Assembly (NCBI RefSeq): GCF_048564905.1
Contig: NC_133013.1
Location: 1,686,105 to 1,750,104, forward strand
Source of the DNA: Vicugna pacos
Taxonomy: Eukaryota; Chordata; Mammalia; Artiodactyla; Camelidae
Reading direction: 5' to 3'
Length of the DNA stretch: 64,000 nucleotides
Shown: positions 10,756 to 24,552 of the stretch, piece after piece
Layout of the letters: every line of letters begins with the position of its first letter
Position numbering within the stretch: position 1 is the stretch's first letter
Program-made: the position numbers and the translations under genes
The notes under the pieces: model-generated
What the model was told of the DNA's origin: nothing
What the model saw: the letters and a program-made list of their open reading frames with translations, nothing else
Database searches by the model: none

Positions 10756-12084
10756 ATGGAGAGTACAGGTGACCTCTAATTAAGAATGGAGGTTTAAAGA
10801 TAAATTCAGGATCTCCAAATAAAACTTTTGGAAGTGGCCTCTTTCTTCTTTTATTAGTTACAAAGTTATAACAGACTTGTCCAGTCAGCAAAGAATGAAC
10901 TCTTTGGGTGTGTATTTAACTAAAGAAGATTACATGGTTTATGGGGTGTCTCTGGAGCTGTAATGGTCTTGGATGACACTTGGTCAGCCTTCTATTTTTA
11001 TTTTGAGGTTGTTTTGTTTTCTGCATCTAACACCAAATTAGAAGTTTAAAATTTCATTTTCATCCCAGAAGGAATGGCACACTGATGTGAGACCACTCAC
11101 CTGTCCTTTTAATCTCTTCCTAAACTAGAAATACACACACACAACATATACCCTGAACATCCAGTTGCTTGGTATCCAAACTATATTTAGAAAGGTGTGA
11201 CCCTAGATTTTTTTTTCTCTCAGACTAACTTAAGAGGAAGATAACAGGCTATTTGTACTCAAAAGGACAATAAATATTTTTGAACATTGGTAATTACTTC
11301 CAGAACCTAAAATTTAAATTGTGAAAAATCCTACAATGTAGATACAACCAGTAGCTTAGCTTTTTATAAGTCATCTGTATCTAGGAAAACTCTCCAGGGT
11401 ATTTCTTAAACCTGATGTTTAAAAATTTATCTATTTACTTTACAGTTGGAGAGCTGTGATTCGGATTTCGTAGGAGTGAGCACAAGGACCCTGCCGAGCG
11501 CCCCCCGGAGGACGGGTTAAGGATGGCCACGCGCTGTCCCGCCGTCCCTCCCGCAGGACGGGGCGTCTGTATCCCGAGTCTCTTCTCTTGCATTGAAGGC
11601 TTGTCATGTCAGTTTCGAAGTCTGATTGCTAAGAGCTCGACAGCTTCCCTTTGACATGGATCGCCCACTCGGCATCTAAGCCACCAGGTAGGAGAGCAGC
11701 TACCCGCGGGGGAGACTGTGTGGAGAAGCCCTGAGAATACGTGGAGAGGGACAGTGCGCCCACCCAGCCGACCTTCATATTGCGCCCACCAGAGTCTCGG
11801 GCACGTGGAAAAAGCCTTTTCGGGCTAGGGACTGGCTGCTGCCAGCTGAATGCCACCGTGTGACCCCAGCCAACCCCGGGAGCAGAAGCATCACTCAGCT
11901 GAGTCCTACCTAAAGTCCTGACCCATGGATCCTGAACACAGAGAGGATCATTGCTTTGGGATGCTTTAGCGTGCAGCCACAGGTACCCAGAACACACGGG
12001 TGTGAGGAATGCTCTTTGATGGGCGTGTTTAAGACTGCGCTTTCTGAACTAGTCTCACCTCACCTTTAGAAACTGAATCTCAAA
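10756..12084. other. Intergenic sequence, no gene recognised
   Basis: Mostly AT-rich up to 11,440, then a short CpG-rich patch (listed separately), then moderately GC-rich sequence. A minus-strand frame at 11,629-11,997 (about 122 codons) has no recognisable motif and is not called. Confidence 0.4.
11466..11580. promoter_or_regulatory. Small CpG-dense patch
   Basis: Within about 115 bp there are more than a dozen CpGs (for example GCCGAGCGCCCCCCGGAGGA and CCACGCGCTGTCCCGCCGTC) in otherwise CpG-poor surroundings. It is too short for a classical CpG island. It could be a decayed promoter, a repeat 5' end or chance. No TATA box or exon is visible next to it. Confidence 0.3.
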
Positions 12085-12470
12085 TACAAGTCTCAATACA
12101 CCCAGATTAAGACAGAGAAAGACAAACACTCTATGGCAAATACTATATGATATCACTTATATGTGGAATCTAAAAAATAATAGAAATGAAACTATATACA
12201 AAACAGAAAAAGACTCACATAGAAAGCAAATTTATGGCTACCAGAAAGGGGGACGCAAATTGGGCACATGGGATTAACAGACACAAACTACCGAACATAA
12301 AACGGACAAGCAATAAGAATTTACTGTGCAGCATGGGGAATTATACCCAATATCTTGTAATAATCCATAATGAAATATAATCTGTAAGGAAAAAGCGAGC
12401 AAACAGAATCCCTATACTGTACGCCTGACACTAACAAATATTGCAAATCAACTCTACTTCAATTTTTAAA
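12085..12470 (+). mobile_element. LINE-1 3' end (sense)
   Basis: Shows the end of ORF2 and the 3' UTR in order: TATGATATCACTTATATGTG, GGAATCTAAAAAATAATAGA, TTTATGGCTACCAGAAAGGG, ATTAACAGACACAAACTACC, CAGCATGGGGAATTATACCC, then ACTAACAAATATTGCAAATC and CAACTCTACTTCAATTTTTA with an A-rich end. It is a 5'-truncated copy, slightly older than the one at 18,960. Confidence 0.9.
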
Positions 12471-13929
12471 AAAGGAATCATAATTTCCAGACTCCTTTGA
12501 AGGTCTCTGTATGTGGTCAAGTGACAAAAATTCCCTCAGAGATAGAAATGGAAACGCCGTTTGCACTCTCGGGAGAATGTCCTTAAACCATCTCTTCTCC
12601 CTTCTCTGGGAGGGGGTGTGTGTGGATGGGATTATTGGTGTCGCAGCCTCGTCAGGAGCCTTGAAGACAAGGACTTCGCCCTTGAGGTGTGAGAACTTAG
12701 TGCTGCCAGGATCACAAAACTTGGTGAGTTCAAGAAGCTAGTGCAAGACAGGAAGCTGTGTGCCCCAGAGCGCCAAATGTGTCTTCAGATGAATGGATGT
12801 CTGCAGAGAAGGCACAGGCGCTACCCCCGAGCTGAGAGCATCACCTGGTCCCGTCCTGAATCCTCCTTTCCTCCGTTTTCTTTTTCATTTCCCCCCTTCC
12901 CCTTGCCTCCCCCTTCCTGCTTCCTTCCTCCCCTCCCCCAGCCCATCCACAAGGACTGGCTGTTGACCCTGCTCAGGCCTGGGTGCGGGTGTGGGGGTGG
13001 GGGTGGGGACCGGAGCCCCGCAGCGGCCCAGCAGTGCCCTCTGGTGAGACGGCTGCCTTGTGCTCTGTGAAAGGGCGGCCACAGGCTCCGCAGCCCAGCC
13101 GCACGGTTCTCCCCATCACTGATGGAGATGAAGGAGAAAGACAGTGTCCTTTGCCTGTGGTTGTTAGCTGAGGCCACCATCCAGGGATGCGAGAGGAGCT
13201 CTGCAGGCGAGGGTGGACTCCAACATGAAGCCAGACCCCAGCTGTCAGGGGCTGCGGGCAGCGCGCACCTCTGACAAGGAGAAGCCGAGGGACAGCTGGC
13301 CCAGGCTGCAGGTTGAGGTGACTGTTGAAAAAAGCATTTAGATGCTGGATGGGGTGTCCGTGCCCACCCCTGCCTTTGTGAATGGACTGCGCTCTTCCCC
13401 AGCCTTCCTGCCCCCAAGGGTGTTGTTCAAAGCCGGAACCACCTGAGGTGGGGGTGAGTGGATTGTGCTGTCAGCTTAACCGGAAGAGACAAAAGTTGAG
13501 GGTCCCCCACACCCTGCCCTTTTCAGGGAGTCAAATAGAAACTTTACTCCCTAGAGAGGACAACCTCTGTCCTCCAGAGATTTGGGGAAGCACCTCTAAA
13601 AAGGTGGGGGTGAGGCTCTCCTTCCTGATAACAAAGCTTCCTACTCGGGCAGCAAAGGAGAGGGATCCTAAGCTTTTAGGTCACCCAGCGAACGGCTCCA
13701 TAAAGTTCTCTGTCGCCAAATCCCATTCGGGACTGTGGAAGGACAGTCTCATTTGCTCCCAGCAATGGAGAAGCAGGCCTTGCTGCCACTGCTGCCACCA
13801 GTTGGAGGCCCTCGGCTTCCTGGCAGCTGTGCTCCATCGTTGGTCATTTCTCTCTGCACCAGCCAACCCCTGGTACCAGGTGTTTCGAGTGCTTGGGAAG
13901 TTAAGAGTATTCAGGGACACACAGCAGTG
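12471..13929. other. GC-richer intergenic sequence, no gene recognised
   Basis: Contains a long pyrimidine tract (about 12,858-12,940, CTTCC/CCCCTT-rich) and a GGGTGTGGGGGTGG run (about 12,982-13,006). Overlapping open frames of 180-198 codons on both strands (12,821-13,417 minus; 13,382-13,930 plus) follow the base composition. They have no recognisable domain and no clear exon borders, so I do not call them. Confidence 0.4.
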
Positions 13930-14160
13930 ACTAGGCACGTGGGCTCTGTAGGTGAGCTTTTTGGGTTCTGTTCTTAGTTCTTCACAGATGTATTAACTTA
14001 GCAGGTGGCTTAACCTCTGTGTCTATTTCTTTATCCCTGCTTGGTGGGGGCAGATTAATGATAGTCCCTGACTCTCAGGTTTGTTTTGAGGATTAAATGA
14101 GCCAATCTATGAGAGATTTAGCCGTTCCTGGCACGTAGTAAATAATGGTCACTCAAACAT
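13930..14160 (+). mobile_element. MIR SINE, nearly complete
   Basis: Reads through the family landmarks in order: GGGCTCTGTAGG, GGGTTCTGTTCTTAG, TAACTTAGCAGGTGGCTTAA, CCTCTGTGTCTATTTCTTTA, AATGATAGTCCCTGAC, GTTTTGAGGATTAAATGAGC and CCTGGCACGTAGTAAATAAT. Divergence is typical for this ancient tRNA-derived SINE. Confidence 0.88.
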
Positions 14161-15314
14161 TAGTAACCTTAGGAGCTTGACTGAGACAAGAGTTATAGCA
14201 AAAAGTCACGGTGCGTAACACTTCCATGTATAATTCCATTTCAGATTACTTTCAATGCTTAGTTTTAGAGACATTAAGGTGTGGCTGTACTTTAAAGAGT
14301 TAGGTTTCGTTTCTGAGAGTTTTTAATGTCTTTCTATGAAGTCAGTGGATGGGGGAGCATTTCCAAACAATGAGATTACCTGGGTAGTAAACAGAACAAA
14401 AACATTAGTGTTTCTCCTATGCTAGGTCCCTTCTACTTCACTCTTAAGGTCTGCATTGTGGTGAAGAATCATTTGCGCTGCCTGGTTCTAAAACAAATTG
14501 TAAGGAATGGTCATCTGAGAGGTTTGTACTTAGTTCTGCTTTGCAGTTTCTAATTTTAATTTATTCTCATTCTAGGCTTTTGGTTACTCCCCTTCCACCC
14601 TATCCCTTAATTTTATTTTTTGAAAGAGTCTGCATTTCAAGCTGCCAATGAGAGAATGTGATTACAGAAGGGAGGGCTCCTCATTCCAGGTAACTTACTC
14701 TGTAGCTGTCACTAGGAAAGCCATTCGGAGTCAGGCTCTGACATGAGAAGCCCTTGCTTACTCAGTAGTCAAATCATAAAGTTTAAATCAAAAGTAGCTT
14801 TATTTAGGTAGACACAAAATGTGAATGCCTTAACTTATAAAGCCAGCATTCTTTAGAGGTCCTAAAACTTGCATTACCTTTCCATTTAATTATGCTTTTT
14901 AAAAGCTGTTCTATGAGGAATAAACCTATTAAAATGAGAGATTTTGTTTTCTTTAGGTCTTCATTTAGCCCTCAGTAAAAAGTAATGGGATGCAGAGTAA
15001 TCAGTAAAATATATACATTACTTTCAATGAGTTTTATTCTGTATACTGTAAATATTTATGTAATTTTAAGTCCAGAGAAATAGTAACTTTCAGTTTATAG
15101 TGTATTTTTCAATGTGAACACACAATAATTAGGATACAGCAGAATTTTGTGTCTTGCAAAACTTTGAACTATGTTTGTGTGTTTTTGACGTAGCTCATCA
15201 GAACAGTTGCTACCCTTGAAAGGAGCCTTCAGATGTATAATGGTGTCAACAACGAGTGTGTCTAATGGCAGCAGGCAGCAGAAAGCTCAAAGAGATTCCA
15301 GGACACTGTACCCA
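14161..15314. other. Intergenic sequence, no feature seen
   Basis: AT-rich, with no repeat family, reading frame or structured RNA that I can recognise. Confidence 0.4.
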
Positions 15315-15520
15315 TGAAAGGGGTTGGTAAATTTTGGCCCCATCCTGGTTTTGTAAACAGAGATGTATTGGGACACCCCTGTGCTCATTCTTTACCGTAT
15401 TGCCCGTGGCTGCTGCCACAGCTACAAAGCTGGGTTGTTGCAACACAGACCGTGGGGCCCAATAAAGTAAAAAATATTTACCGTATGTTCCTTTACAGGA
15501 AACGTTTGCCAGCCACTGCC
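15315..15520 (-). mobile_element. Non-autonomous hAT-type DNA transposon remnant (MER-class MITE)
   Basis: The minus strand reads TGGCAAACGTTTCCTGTAAA, GTAAATATTTTTTACTTTAT, GGGCCCCACGGTCTGTGTTG and CAACAACCCAGCTTTGTAG, later TTGGGACACCCC read in reverse, and ends near GGGGCCAAAATTTACCAACC. This follows the well-known short mammalian element with 'gtaaatattttaggctttgcgggcc...ggtctctgttgcaac'. It is fairly complete but decayed. I am confident of the element, less so of its exact subfamily name. Confidence 0.7.
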
Positions 15521-17884
<2,364 letters not shown>

Positions 17885-18959
17885 AATCGGAGGGTTCTGC
17901 ATGCCTCTTGATAACCAAATAGAAGATGCAAATTAAAAATGATTTACTTCAAAAAAAAAAGGAAGCTAATGCATTTATTTTTCATGAGTGAAAAGCATAT
18001 GATGTTGTATATTACTTTGCAGTTTTTAGTTTTCTGAGGCTGACTCACCAACACGATGGGTAATTCAGTAAAGCAGGAACATGGGGAGGCAATCATTTAT
18101 TTCAAAGAACATTTAGGTAGAAACATCACATTGACTGGGCTTCGAGATGCTCACAGTCACTTGTCACACCAGGGACCCCTTCTTTTGTCCATTCCCGTTA
18201 TTAGCCAAGATCCAGGAGGTTCATGACACGTCCCAGTGTGTGTGTGTCACCTCTTAGCCATTTAACTTGCCTAATTGTCATGTTTTCTATTCAGAAAAAT
18301 AAATAAATTTCAGTACATAAAAATGAAGAGGAGCATAGCAAATGATAGCACACCCACCTAGCCAAAGGAATGAAAGCACACATGGGACCCACAGTGCATG
18401 TGCTTTTCCCAACTGCCAGCTTATGTCACCTGGTGGCCCCACATGGAGCACCTCCTACAAGGCACTCTACTGGGAGGATATGTGTGTGTATGCACGTGTG
18501 TCATTGTGGGGTGGCACATAGACCAGAGAGGCCCAGCAGTCATTCAGAAGGCACACAGCTGACCCAGGCAGGGGGCAAGCTTCAGACCTTCCCGGCTGAG
18601 CCTGTGCCCAGGGAGCTCCACCGCTCACACTGGCTTGGGGAGGTTGGGTCACGAGTGTCCCTCCATCCCCAGACCAGCTGGGAGCCAGCAAGGGGCCCAG
18701 GACAGCCTGTGGCCCATTTTCAGCCCTGACCCACCCCGGCCTGTCCAAATGCCACAGGGCCACGTCACGCATTTGGCTGGCAAGTGTTCCTTGGGCCAGA
18801 GCAACTGTCCCCTCTTCTCCACGTTCACCTCCCACCTGGCAGCCCCTCTACAGCTGCCCTCCTGCTCCCCTGGCCTCTCAGCACCATCTCCCCTCCCTCT
18901 CCCCATAGTCTCTCTGTGTTTTCCTGCCTTTAGTGAGATGGGGCCATTTCTCTCAAGGG
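17885..18959. other. Intergenic sequence, no gene recognised
   Basis: AT-rich to 18,360, then GC-rich to 18,950. The open frames of about 120 codons on both strands in the GC-rich part mirror base composition, and none shows a motif or splice context that I trust. Confidence 0.4.
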
Positions 18960-19406
18960 TCGTTTTAAATGTTCAAGTTTTAAAAATTTTATTTTATTGA
19001 AGTATAGTCAGTTTACAATGTTGTGTCAATTTCTGGTGTACAGCACAACATTTCAGTCATACATGAAACTATGCATATTCATTTTCATGTCCTTTTTCAC
19101 CATGAGGTACTACAAGATACTATGGTTCCCTGTGCTGTACAGTGTAAACTTGTTGCTCTATTTTATATTTACCAGTCAGTATCTACAAATGAACTCCCAG
19201 TGTATCCCTTCCCACTCCGTTCCCCTCTGGTAACCATAAGTTTGTTTTCTATGTCTGTTTTTTATTTCTTTTAGATTCCACATGTGTTGTCATATGGTGT
19301 TTTTCTTTCTCTTTCTGGATTACTTCACTTAGAATGACATTTCCCAGGGCCATCCATGTTGCTGCAAATGGCATTTTTTATTTTTTATGGCTGAGTAGTA
19401 TTTCAT

Positions 19407-19454
<48 letters not shown>

Positions 19455-19745
19455 ACAGCTTCTTTATCCAGTCCTCTGTTGATGGACATTTAGGCTGTTT
19501 CCATGTCCTGGCTATTGTAAATAGTGCTGCTATGAACACTGGGGTGCAGGTGTCTTTCTGAATTAAGGTTCCCTTTGGATACATGCCCAGGAGTGGGATT
19601 CTTGTATCATAGGGTAAGTCTATTTTTAGTCTTTTGAGGAATCTCCATACCGTTTTCCATAATTGCTGTACGTTCCCACCAGCAGAGTACAAGTGTTCCC
19701 TGTTTTCCACACCCTTTCCAGCATTTACCATTTGAATACTCATGT
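18960..19745 (-). mobile_element. LINE-1 3' end with ORF2 C-terminus (antisense)
   Basis: The minus strand ends in an A-tail (plus-strand TTTTAAAAATTTTATTTTAT) and carries the full 3' UTR. Above it is the ORF2 C-terminus, readable as KIDLPYDTRIPLLGMYPKGT, LIQKDTCTPVFIAALFTIA and TWKQPKCPSTEDWIKKLWYI. The wording GTATAGTCAGTTTACAATGT with GTGTCAATTTCTGGTGTACA is, as I recall it, the camelid form of this L1 family. It is 5'-truncated at about 19,745 and is the youngest-looking L1 in the window. Confidence 0.92.
19410..19453. repeat. (TA)n microsatellite inside L1 ORF2
   Basis: About 21 TA units placed where L1 ORF2 normally encodes the WYIYTMEYYSAIKK stretch. The short natural TATATAC there has expanded in place, so the element carried its own microsatellite seed. 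Confidence 0.95.
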
Positions 19746-19824
19746 CTTAATTAAAGACTTTTATTGCAGCCAGCAACATGTATGATAATGAAAGTGGCAT
19801 CCTGGTGGCTGGTGGATGAGCCTC

Positions 19825-19825
<1 letters not shown>

Positions 19826-19855
<30 letters not shown>

Positions 19856-19935
19856 CCCTGTATGTGTGTCCCTGTGCATGTGTGTATGTTCCTGTAGGTG
19901 TGTACATGTCCCTTTATGTGCGTGTGTCCCCTCCA
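19826..19935. repeat. (TG)n and TGTGTCCCTG-like repeat
   Basis: A pure TG run (about 19,828-19,853) is followed by imperfect decamer/dodecamer copies of TGTATGTGTGTCCCTG type up to about 19,935. Confidence 0.85.
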
Positions 19936-22689
19936 TGTGCCTGCATGGGGGTGGGGAGCAGGGCTGGAGCCTAAGTGTGTGAGTGAAATCCCGGGCACGT
20001 GGGTCCGGGGGAGTGTGAGTTTGTGATGCTGGGCTGACAGATTGTGACCTGACAAAGGCCACACAGCCTGTCTTGGGGCTCAGGGCCCCACTCTTGATCC
20101 AGGCCTGTCACCTCTCAGCTGGGGCATCCCCTGCCATGACACAGGGCTTGGAATCCTGACCCTAAGAGCCCCACAACTTCCCTCAGGAGGAGGGGTCTCT
20201 GCGGCGGGGAGAGGCTGGGCTTGGCATGGGGAGGGGGAGCAGGGAATTCCACGGGGTGGGCATGGCTCTGGAGTTTGGGGGTGACCTGCAGCAGTGAGGT
20301 GAGGGGACTAGGAAGGTCCTCCTCACCAAGACTGGGTCTGTCACCCTGGCCAGGGGAGCCGCTCTTCGGCACAAGGGCCAATTTAGAAAAATCTGGGAAA
20401 CCAAGTTTCAGGTTTCATGGTAGGTAAGTCCTATTCCAGATGGAAATAGGATGTGACCCACAAAAAGTGGTTAAGTGCACATGGGCCATTGCCCTGCCCA
20501 GAAAGGAATTCCCCCGAGAGCCAGAGCTCACCCTACACCCACCCAGGGGCCTGGGAGGCCTGGAGCAATGGCCCTGCTGGGGTCCCACATCCCAGGAAGA
20601 TGGGGAGAAGGGCTGCTGGTCAGTCGAGGCCCAAGGAAGGGAAGAGACCTCCCCAGGTCACCCAGCACAGGAGGGCAGTCGGGTGGGACCCAGGCCTTCG
20701 GGCTTGTCACAGGCTCTGTTCTTAGGACAAGGGCACAGGCCTGACTGGGAAAGAAGCATCAGGAAAGTGAATAACCCTGCAGACAGGGCCAAGTCGGCTG
20801 GTTGGCTGAGCCTCAGTTTCCCTACTGTGGAAATGGGACAGGGTGGTGCCTGCTCACACGGTCTCTGTGAGGCTAGAGATGGTGCTGCTGTGGTGCTGGG
20901 GGGAGCCCTCCTGGTCTCCCTCACTTGGGAAGTGGCCAGAGGGCCCTGGGCGCGGCTCTCAGCCCTGTCCTGAGAGCTGATGGTGCCTGTCGAGCTGGGC
21001 AGGCTGCTGGTCCCTGCGGCCCTGACAGTGGCAGCTGCACAGCTTGGTGAAGGATGGGCCAACTCCTCTTCCCAGAGTTACTTTGGCCCTTTGTCCCCCA
21101 CCACGCACACTGGGCTGGCTCCCCCTTTCCTTCCTGCCTCCTCATGTCCGCTTCCCCCTACCTGGTGTCCCGTCACCTCCTGTCCCTCTCTAGGACTTAA
21201 CCCCCACCTCTCTATCACTCACACCCTCTCTCTCCCTGCCTGTGTCTTTCTGTCTCTCCCCCAGGCCCTCCGGCCCTGAGCTCAGGTCCAGCCCTGTCCA
21301 GGGTCACAGGGCCCCAGCTCTCCCAGCCCTCCCACCCTCACGGCCAAGTTCGAGCCCTGGCCCTGCTCACAGAGGTGGAGCCGGTTACAGAGCTGCTCTC
21401 GCTGGCATTTACTGCTGCACCGCTGTTCCCACCCTTCCCAGGCAGTGCAGTCTCACCTTGACCTGTTGGTGGCCCAGCCTGGACCCTAGAGCTGCTGCAG
21501 GGCTGGCCGCCTCCCCCATCTGGAAGGAGGGAGGGCCCCACGGGCTCCAGGGACAGCTGGTGCAGAGTGGAGTGGACTCTTTTTATACCCAACACCACCT
21601 CCCTGGCAGTGGTGGCGCCCCACCCACTGACCCTGCCCCGCCCACCTCAGAGTCAGGAGGCTGTGGGAGGATGAAGGGAGCTCACGGGCTCACTGAGAGC
21701 ACTGCCGCCCTCAGCCCCCCTCAGGGCCTGCCTGGAGCCGGGGCGGCCGGGCAGCTGACACACAGCGTGGGGACACGGGCCTGGTCAGTGCGGGGCCTCT
21801 CGCTGGATGCCCGCGGCCCCTTCTGCACCTCGTCTGTTCCTCATCATGAGACATGGCCACTTCATTCTGGTCATCTGGCTCACGACCAGATGCCCCTGTG
21901 ACTGACAGGCCCACCTGCCCAGTGAGTGTTTGCAGACTGAAGCTGCACAGCCGTCACTGGATCAGACACAGGCTGTGCCTGCTGCCCAGAAGCAGCCCCG
22001 GGGCCCCTGTGGTCACTGCTGCCCCACAGGGGTGACCTTGCATCCGCCCTGTCATCCTAGTTCCTGCTGGTTTGTGAATTGTGTGCCTGTGAATCACTGT
22101 GTGCCCTCGAGAGGGTGTGACCACTGGTCCTCCAGGAAACAGACACTGACACAGAGAACTGTGACAGATTCATTAGGGGTGACAATAGGAGACAATAGCA
22201 GAGGTGGCAGGATGGAGCAGGGAGACATTTAGGCTGTAATGCACCTCCGACGTCGTCTCTAAACACATCGTTGCCACAGCTTGGGGTCCCCTTCAGCTTT
22301 CAAACTTACTGGGCTGTAAGGCAAAAAGAAATATTTATTTTAACAGGATCTTATTTTTTCCCGATTTTGTCTTCTCTAACATATGCATGGCCTCTGACAG
22401 ACACTGCAGTCTGTGGGTGCAGCTCCATGTCTATATATAATGGAAATAATTGTTTTCACATCTTGGACACAGATCTGAAAATGTGCACATTCTCATTATT
22501 ACATTTCCTTCTTTAACTTGTAGGACCAGAGGTTTAATAGAAGAAAGCGACCCTTCACCTTATCTCTAAAGCAGAGAATAGTAAGCTCTGGGCCTGAGCT
22601 CTTAGATCTTCAGTTTAATTTAATGTACTTCCCGAGGTCTCTTTTGATGATTCTGTGTGCAGACACTTTCTTTTAAACTATGAGAATGC
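19936..22689. other. GC-rich unique sequence, no gene recognised
   Basis: GC-rich with many overlapping frames up to 219 codons (21,242-21,901 plus) but no recognisable domain, signal peptide or repeat. A decayed MIR piece is visible at about 20,790-20,880 (GAGCCTCAGTTTCCCTAC, GTGGAAATGGGACAG). 21,200-21,265 is rich in CTCTCTCCC. From 22,270 the sequence becomes AT-rich. Exons of an unfamiliar gene cannot be excluded, but nothing here supports one. Confidence 0.4.
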
Positions 22690-22860
22690 TGAGTGAGAAA
22701 TATGTCCCAGTCATATTGCAAAACAATGTGTGTGCTTCACCTGATCCTCCTCACAATGACATCAGGAGCCAGTGTTACCCCCGGCTCACAGACAACAAAG
22801 CTGAGACCCTGTGGGGGCCCCAATGGGTCTTGGTGTTGGGGGCTGAACTGCAGGAATTCA
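22690..22860 (-). mobile_element. MIR SINE remnant (antisense)
   Basis: The plus strand reads TTCACCTGATCCTCCTCACA, AGTGTTACCCCCGGCTCACA and GACAACAAAGCTGAGACCCT, the reverse-complement pattern of MIR ('cctcacaa...attatccccattttacagatgaggaaactgagg'). Decayed; ends are approximate. Confidence 0.6.
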
Positions 22861-23555
22861 AACAAAGAATCAGAAATTGGATCTTCACACATAAACGTAG
22901 AGAGGCTAAGCTGGCAGTGGGCATGGTGACAGGAGGGAGCAGGGGTGTGGGGACAGGGTCTCGGAGGTGGTCTCCTGACCACTCCTGACTTCCCCTAAAG
23001 AACCTGCCTCATGCTGAAGGGCAAGGCACCTGCTCAGCTGATCTAAATCCTGCCTGTACTTTTCAAATCACCGGGGCAGAAGAAAACTTTAGCCACACAA
23101 AACATTCTGAAAAAAACAAGCTAAATTTCACTTTCTCTGATATCCAGAGATTTCTTTCATCCAGATCTAGGACTTTCAGAAACCCAAGAGAACAATCATT
23201 TGTATATGACGTTGTGAACTGAGGGCTTTCTGGAGGCAGTGGGTTCTGACGGGGATACGTGAATGGCTGCACTGAGTCCCCTGCACACACACGTGGCTCT
23301 GAGTGGACCTCACGTTGCATTCAGAAAGCCTGCCTGGACTGCCCTCCCAGCTGGGAGTGACCTTCCAGCTCCAACAAACCCTCGCTGGACACCTCAATTT
23401 CTTTCTTTCCCTCCACACCGTCCTATTCACTCCTGTGTGGCTCACGTGTCCCTCTTTTGCACTTTGGGGCTTTGTATTGGCACGTCTGTTATGGTGATGA
23501 CAAGCTGTCTGTTGTGAATGTCTCTCTCCCTCAACCCTCGAAGGAACACCCTGAG
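22861..23555. other. Unique sequence leading into the repeat array
   Basis: No gene or named repeat recognised. If the diverged macrosatellite copy that follows were full length it would begin near 23,319, but I cannot see convincing similarity before about 23,556. Confidence 0.35.
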
Positions 23556-23761
23556 ACCCCAAAAGTTAGCGGTGTGCTTCATCCCAAAAAAAGTACATCA
23601 CATGGTCCAAGCCGGAGGCACATCTGCCAAACAGGGACTTAAAATTCATTTGATATTCTGTCAAAAGTCTCTTGTACTATACAAGAGACGCCTGCTTCCC
23701 AGGATAGGACGGGGAAATGACAAAGCCCATCAAATGTGTGTGCTAGGAAACTACATGAACA

Positions 23762-23820
23762 TTATAATGTCCCAAGATAGGTTTCCTCAGGCAACACAAG
23801 GCCCTGGAGTGCCATCTCCC
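23762..23820 (-). other. Candidate last exon D' (diverged copy, to stop)
   Basis: Minus strand: acceptor GAGTCTTTTCTGAAG. Joined in phase to B' it reads GEMALQGLVLPEETYLGTL and stops. The array counterpart begins GEGQIALQ. No polyadenylation signal AATAAA is visible close downstream, so a terminal exon is only a guess. Confidence 0.22.
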
Positions 23821-23869
23821 CTTCAGAAAAGACTCAACAATGGAAAAGGACAACATGCTCTCATCTTAC

Positions 23870-24038
23870 CAAGTGGAGAAACTGGTGGCTCTGCCTATGC
23901 CTGAGGACCCAGAGGCCACGAGGGTGGTCCAGGTGGAGGTGGCGAATAGCCCATGAAGGGTGACGTTGGGCCACTCATACAGGGGGAAACACGAGCTGGC
24001 CCTGAGTAAGAACGGGGCGCTTTGCCATCCACAGTGCC
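23870..24038 (-). other. Candidate exon B' (diverged copy, 169 bp, proline-rich)
   Basis: Minus strand: acceptor ATCTCTCTTCTGTTCCACAG, donor CTCCACTTG|GTAAGATG, both with good consensus. The 169-bp length differs from the array version (112 bp) by 57 bp, a multiple of three, so the phase (0 to 1) is kept. It reads MGYSPPPPGPPSWPLGPQ near the end, then one in-frame stop, then AEPPVSPL. It is therefore broken here if it was ever coding. Confidence 0.35.
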
Positions 24039-24463
24039 CTGTGGAACAGAAGAGAGATCTGCTGAATGACAGACAAAAGGATGAACACAGACAAAATCAG
24101 AAACATAATGCAGCACCTGTCAGCACCTGTCACCCTCACCTCCACCAGGTGGCCAGACAGCAGAGCACTACCACATGCTCCACCCAGCCTGGGTCGACAG
24201 AAGGACACAGGGATACGACACGGAGGCTGCACGCTACCAACAAATTCTGTAAGTTCATGCAGCCAAGGGTCCTACCCGATAAAAAACTCATAGAGGTTCC
24301 AGCAAATTGACTAATATTCACCTTACGAAAACGAAACTTCTCCATGGAGAACAAAATTTTAAGGAATCTTCCAAAGCTCCAACGACACGTAATGTTCTGC
24401 TGAACAAGAACACAGAGAGACAAAGAAAGTTAAAACACATTCTCCACACGTGCAGAGTTACAC

Positions 24464-24552
24464 CTGGGTTACTGCTCTGCCTGCAGCACCCTGCCAGGTC
24501 CTTTCTGCCCCCTCCTCATGTAGGGCCCTCCGCCACCCTGCAGGGGCTGCCC
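24464..24552 (-). other. Candidate exon C' (diverged copy, 89 bp)
   Basis: Minus strand: acceptor CTCTTTGCACCCAG, donor TAACCCAG|GTGTAA. Same 89-bp length as in array unit 1. Continuing from A' in phase, it is open and reads AAPAGWRR...GRAVTQ, with about 18 of 29 residues matching unit 1. The substitutions do not look biased toward silent sites, so selection on a protein is not shown. Confidence 0.3.

Noticed and set aside
12821-13930. Frames of 182-198 codons on both strands
   Set aside because: Low-complexity pyrimidine tract and GC composition keep them open; no domain or exon context.
21242-21901. 219-codon plus-strand frame
   Set aside because: Non-ATG-like context, composition-driven, and no homologous domain that I recognise; kept only as part of the unique GC-rich stretch.
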